Below, in pieces: positions 63,160-64,000 of a stretch of DNA of 64,000 nt. The notes under the pieces were generated by a model. That model searched no databases and was not told the origin of the DNA. It saw only the letters and a program-made list of their open reading frames with translations. Every line of letters starts with the position of its first letter. Within the stretch, counting starts at the first letter, position 1. Source of the stretch: an uncultured Cohaesibacter sp. (GTDB taxonomy: Bacteria; Pseudomonadota; Alphaproteobacteria; Rhizobiales; Cohaesibacteraceae); contig NZ_OY761553.1 in assembly GCF_963664735.1 (NCBI RefSeq), forward strand, positions 1,751,303 through 1,815,302, read 5' to 3'. Made by a program: the position numbers and the translations under genes.

Positions 63160-64000
63160 ATGACGGACAGTCTCATGGCAGGCCCGGAGACACCTGTGCC
63201 CCCCCGCCGCAGGCGACGCAGGAATTCACAATGGAACGGATTGCTTTTCGTTCTGCCAGCGCTTTTGCTTGTAACAATCTTTTTTATCGTGCCACTCGGC
63301 ATGGCCGCCTGGATGTCATTTCACAAATGGCCCCTCATGGGTATTCCCCGTTGGGTCGGCTTTGCCAATTACGAGCGCCTGCTACATGACAAGAGCTTCT
63401 GGTCTTCCCTGTGGTTCACAATCGAATATACCGTTGTCATCACGATTGGTCTGCTTGGCGTCGCGATGGTTCTGGCGTTGATTGTTCAGGGACAAAGCAA
63501 GGCGATTGCCGCTTACCGCACAATCTTTTTCCTGCCGGTGGTAACCGGGTTTGCATCTGCTGCGCTGCTGTGGGTTTGGCTGTCAAACGTCGACACAGGG
63601 CTGTTTTCTCCGCTTGCCCAAGACATCGGCCTGACCTCGGATCGGGTCAACATTCTGGCAAGCTTCACCCCCGCCTTCTGGTCGGTCATTGCCATGGTGA
63701 TTTGGAAAATGGCTGGCTTTTATATGGTGATCCTGATGAGTGGCCTGCAGGCCATTCCGACCGACTATATCGAAGCGGCGCGCATTGATGGCGCCAAATG
63801 GGGGCAGCGCTTCCGTTTCATCATCATGCCGCTCATCCGCAAACCGTTTGCGTTGGCTCTCATCCTCTGCATCTCGGGATCGATGCTAGCCTTTGACCAG
63901 TTCTATATCATCCTCAGCGGTGGTCCGCGCAACCAGACCGTTACTGCGGTTTACAAGATCTTCAACGAAAGCTTTGTTTCATTCCGCCTTGGTTATGGCG
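63160..64000 (+). CDS. Sugar ABC transporter permease (MalF-like), incomplete at window end
   Basis: Open from the ATG at 63160 to the end of the window, 280 codons, no stop seen. The basic N-terminus (RRRRRRNSQWNG, about residues 16-27) precedes a hydrophobic segment LLFVLPALLLVTIFFIVPLG; further helices follow. The binding-protein-dependent permease EAA loop reads YIEAARIDGAKWGQRFRFII near residue 205. It is the first of probably two permeases of the LacI-controlled importer; the partner and any ATPase or glycosidase lie beyond the window. Confidence 0.9.
   Translation, partial: MTDSLMAGPETPVPPRRRRRRNSQWNGLLFVLPALLLVTIFFIVPLGMAAWMSFHKWPLMGIPRWVGFANYERLLHDKSFWSSLWFTIEYTVVITIGLLGVAMVLALIVQGQSKAIAAYRTIFFLPVVTGFASAALLWVWLSNVDTGLFSPLAQDIGLTSDRVNILASFTPAFWSVIAMVIWKMAGFYMVILMSGLQAIPTDYIEAARIDGAKWGQRFRFIIMPLIRKPFALALILCISGSMLAFDQFYIILSGGPRNQTVTAVYKIFNESFVSFRLGYG

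Overview
The window looks like the chromosome of an alphaproteobacterium, probably of the Hyphomicrobiales and most like a marine or host-associated genus such as Cohaesibacter. This placement is inferred from protein style, the moderate GC of most genes (about 51-53% in hand-counted blocks) and the many TRAP and sugar ABC transporters; no 16S or other marker is present. No tRNA, rRNA, CRISPR array, insertion sequence or prophage was seen. The theme is scavenging of small organic molecules, plus signalling by acyl-homoserine lactone and cyclic di-GMP.

Region by region. 0-4.2 kb: a PAS-GGDEF-EAL protein with a degenerate GGDEF motif, then a luxR-luxI quorum-sensing pair; two similar CATATG-centred palindromes lie before luxR and before luxI. 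5-10.4 kb: an orphan carbohydrate-binding protein, a PHP-domain protein with a CDP-alcohol phosphatidyltransferase, a DUF2062 membrane protein and a lactate-dehydrogenase-like enzyme. 10.8-16.4 kb (minus strand): a sialic acid locus, nanR, TRAP siaPQM, nanA and an overlapping short-chain dehydrogenase, with no nanK or nanE. 16.9-27.1 kb: an L-rhamnose operon joining enteric-type rhaB-rhaA-rhaD of raised GC to an alphaproteobacterial ABC importer (rhaSTPQ), mutarotase and lactaldehyde reductase. 27.1-34.8 kb (minus strand): a tetronate-type sugar-acid locus (OtnK kinase, OtnC decarboxylase, TRAP importer, histidine phosphatase, a zinc alcohol dehydrogenase and a DeoR regulator).

35.4-40.6 kb: a FIST sensor protein, a GAF-PAS-GGDEF-EAL protein and a LuxR solo. 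41.2-48.2 kb: a peptide-type ABC importer in one operon with a cytoplasmic M14-like metallopeptidase. 48.6-53.4 kb: a third TRAP importer, a GntR regulator and a membrane-anchored alpha/beta hydrolase. 53.7-58.1 kb: a ribose-type ABC importer whose ATPase is frameshifted in a run of six G and whose SorC-type regulator has lost its middle. 58.3-60.2 kb: an AT-rich two-gene islet encoding a LysM protein and a membrane-anchored protein with a degenerate metallopeptidase motif. 60.6-64 kb: a LacI regulator with PurR-like operators and the start of a MalEF-type sugar importer that runs off the window.

The catabolic blocks share a layout: a binding-protein importer, the first catabolic enzymes and a dedicated local regulator (NanR, DeoR, GntR, SorC, LacI). 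In several, a strong stem-loop sits just after the binding-protein gene, probably keeping the binding protein more abundant than the permeases. The strongest leads for new biology are an oxidative sialic acid route (nanA plus dehydrogenase), the tetronate locus with an unusual first enzyme, the LysM islet, and the FIST/cyclic di-GMP/LuxR cluster.
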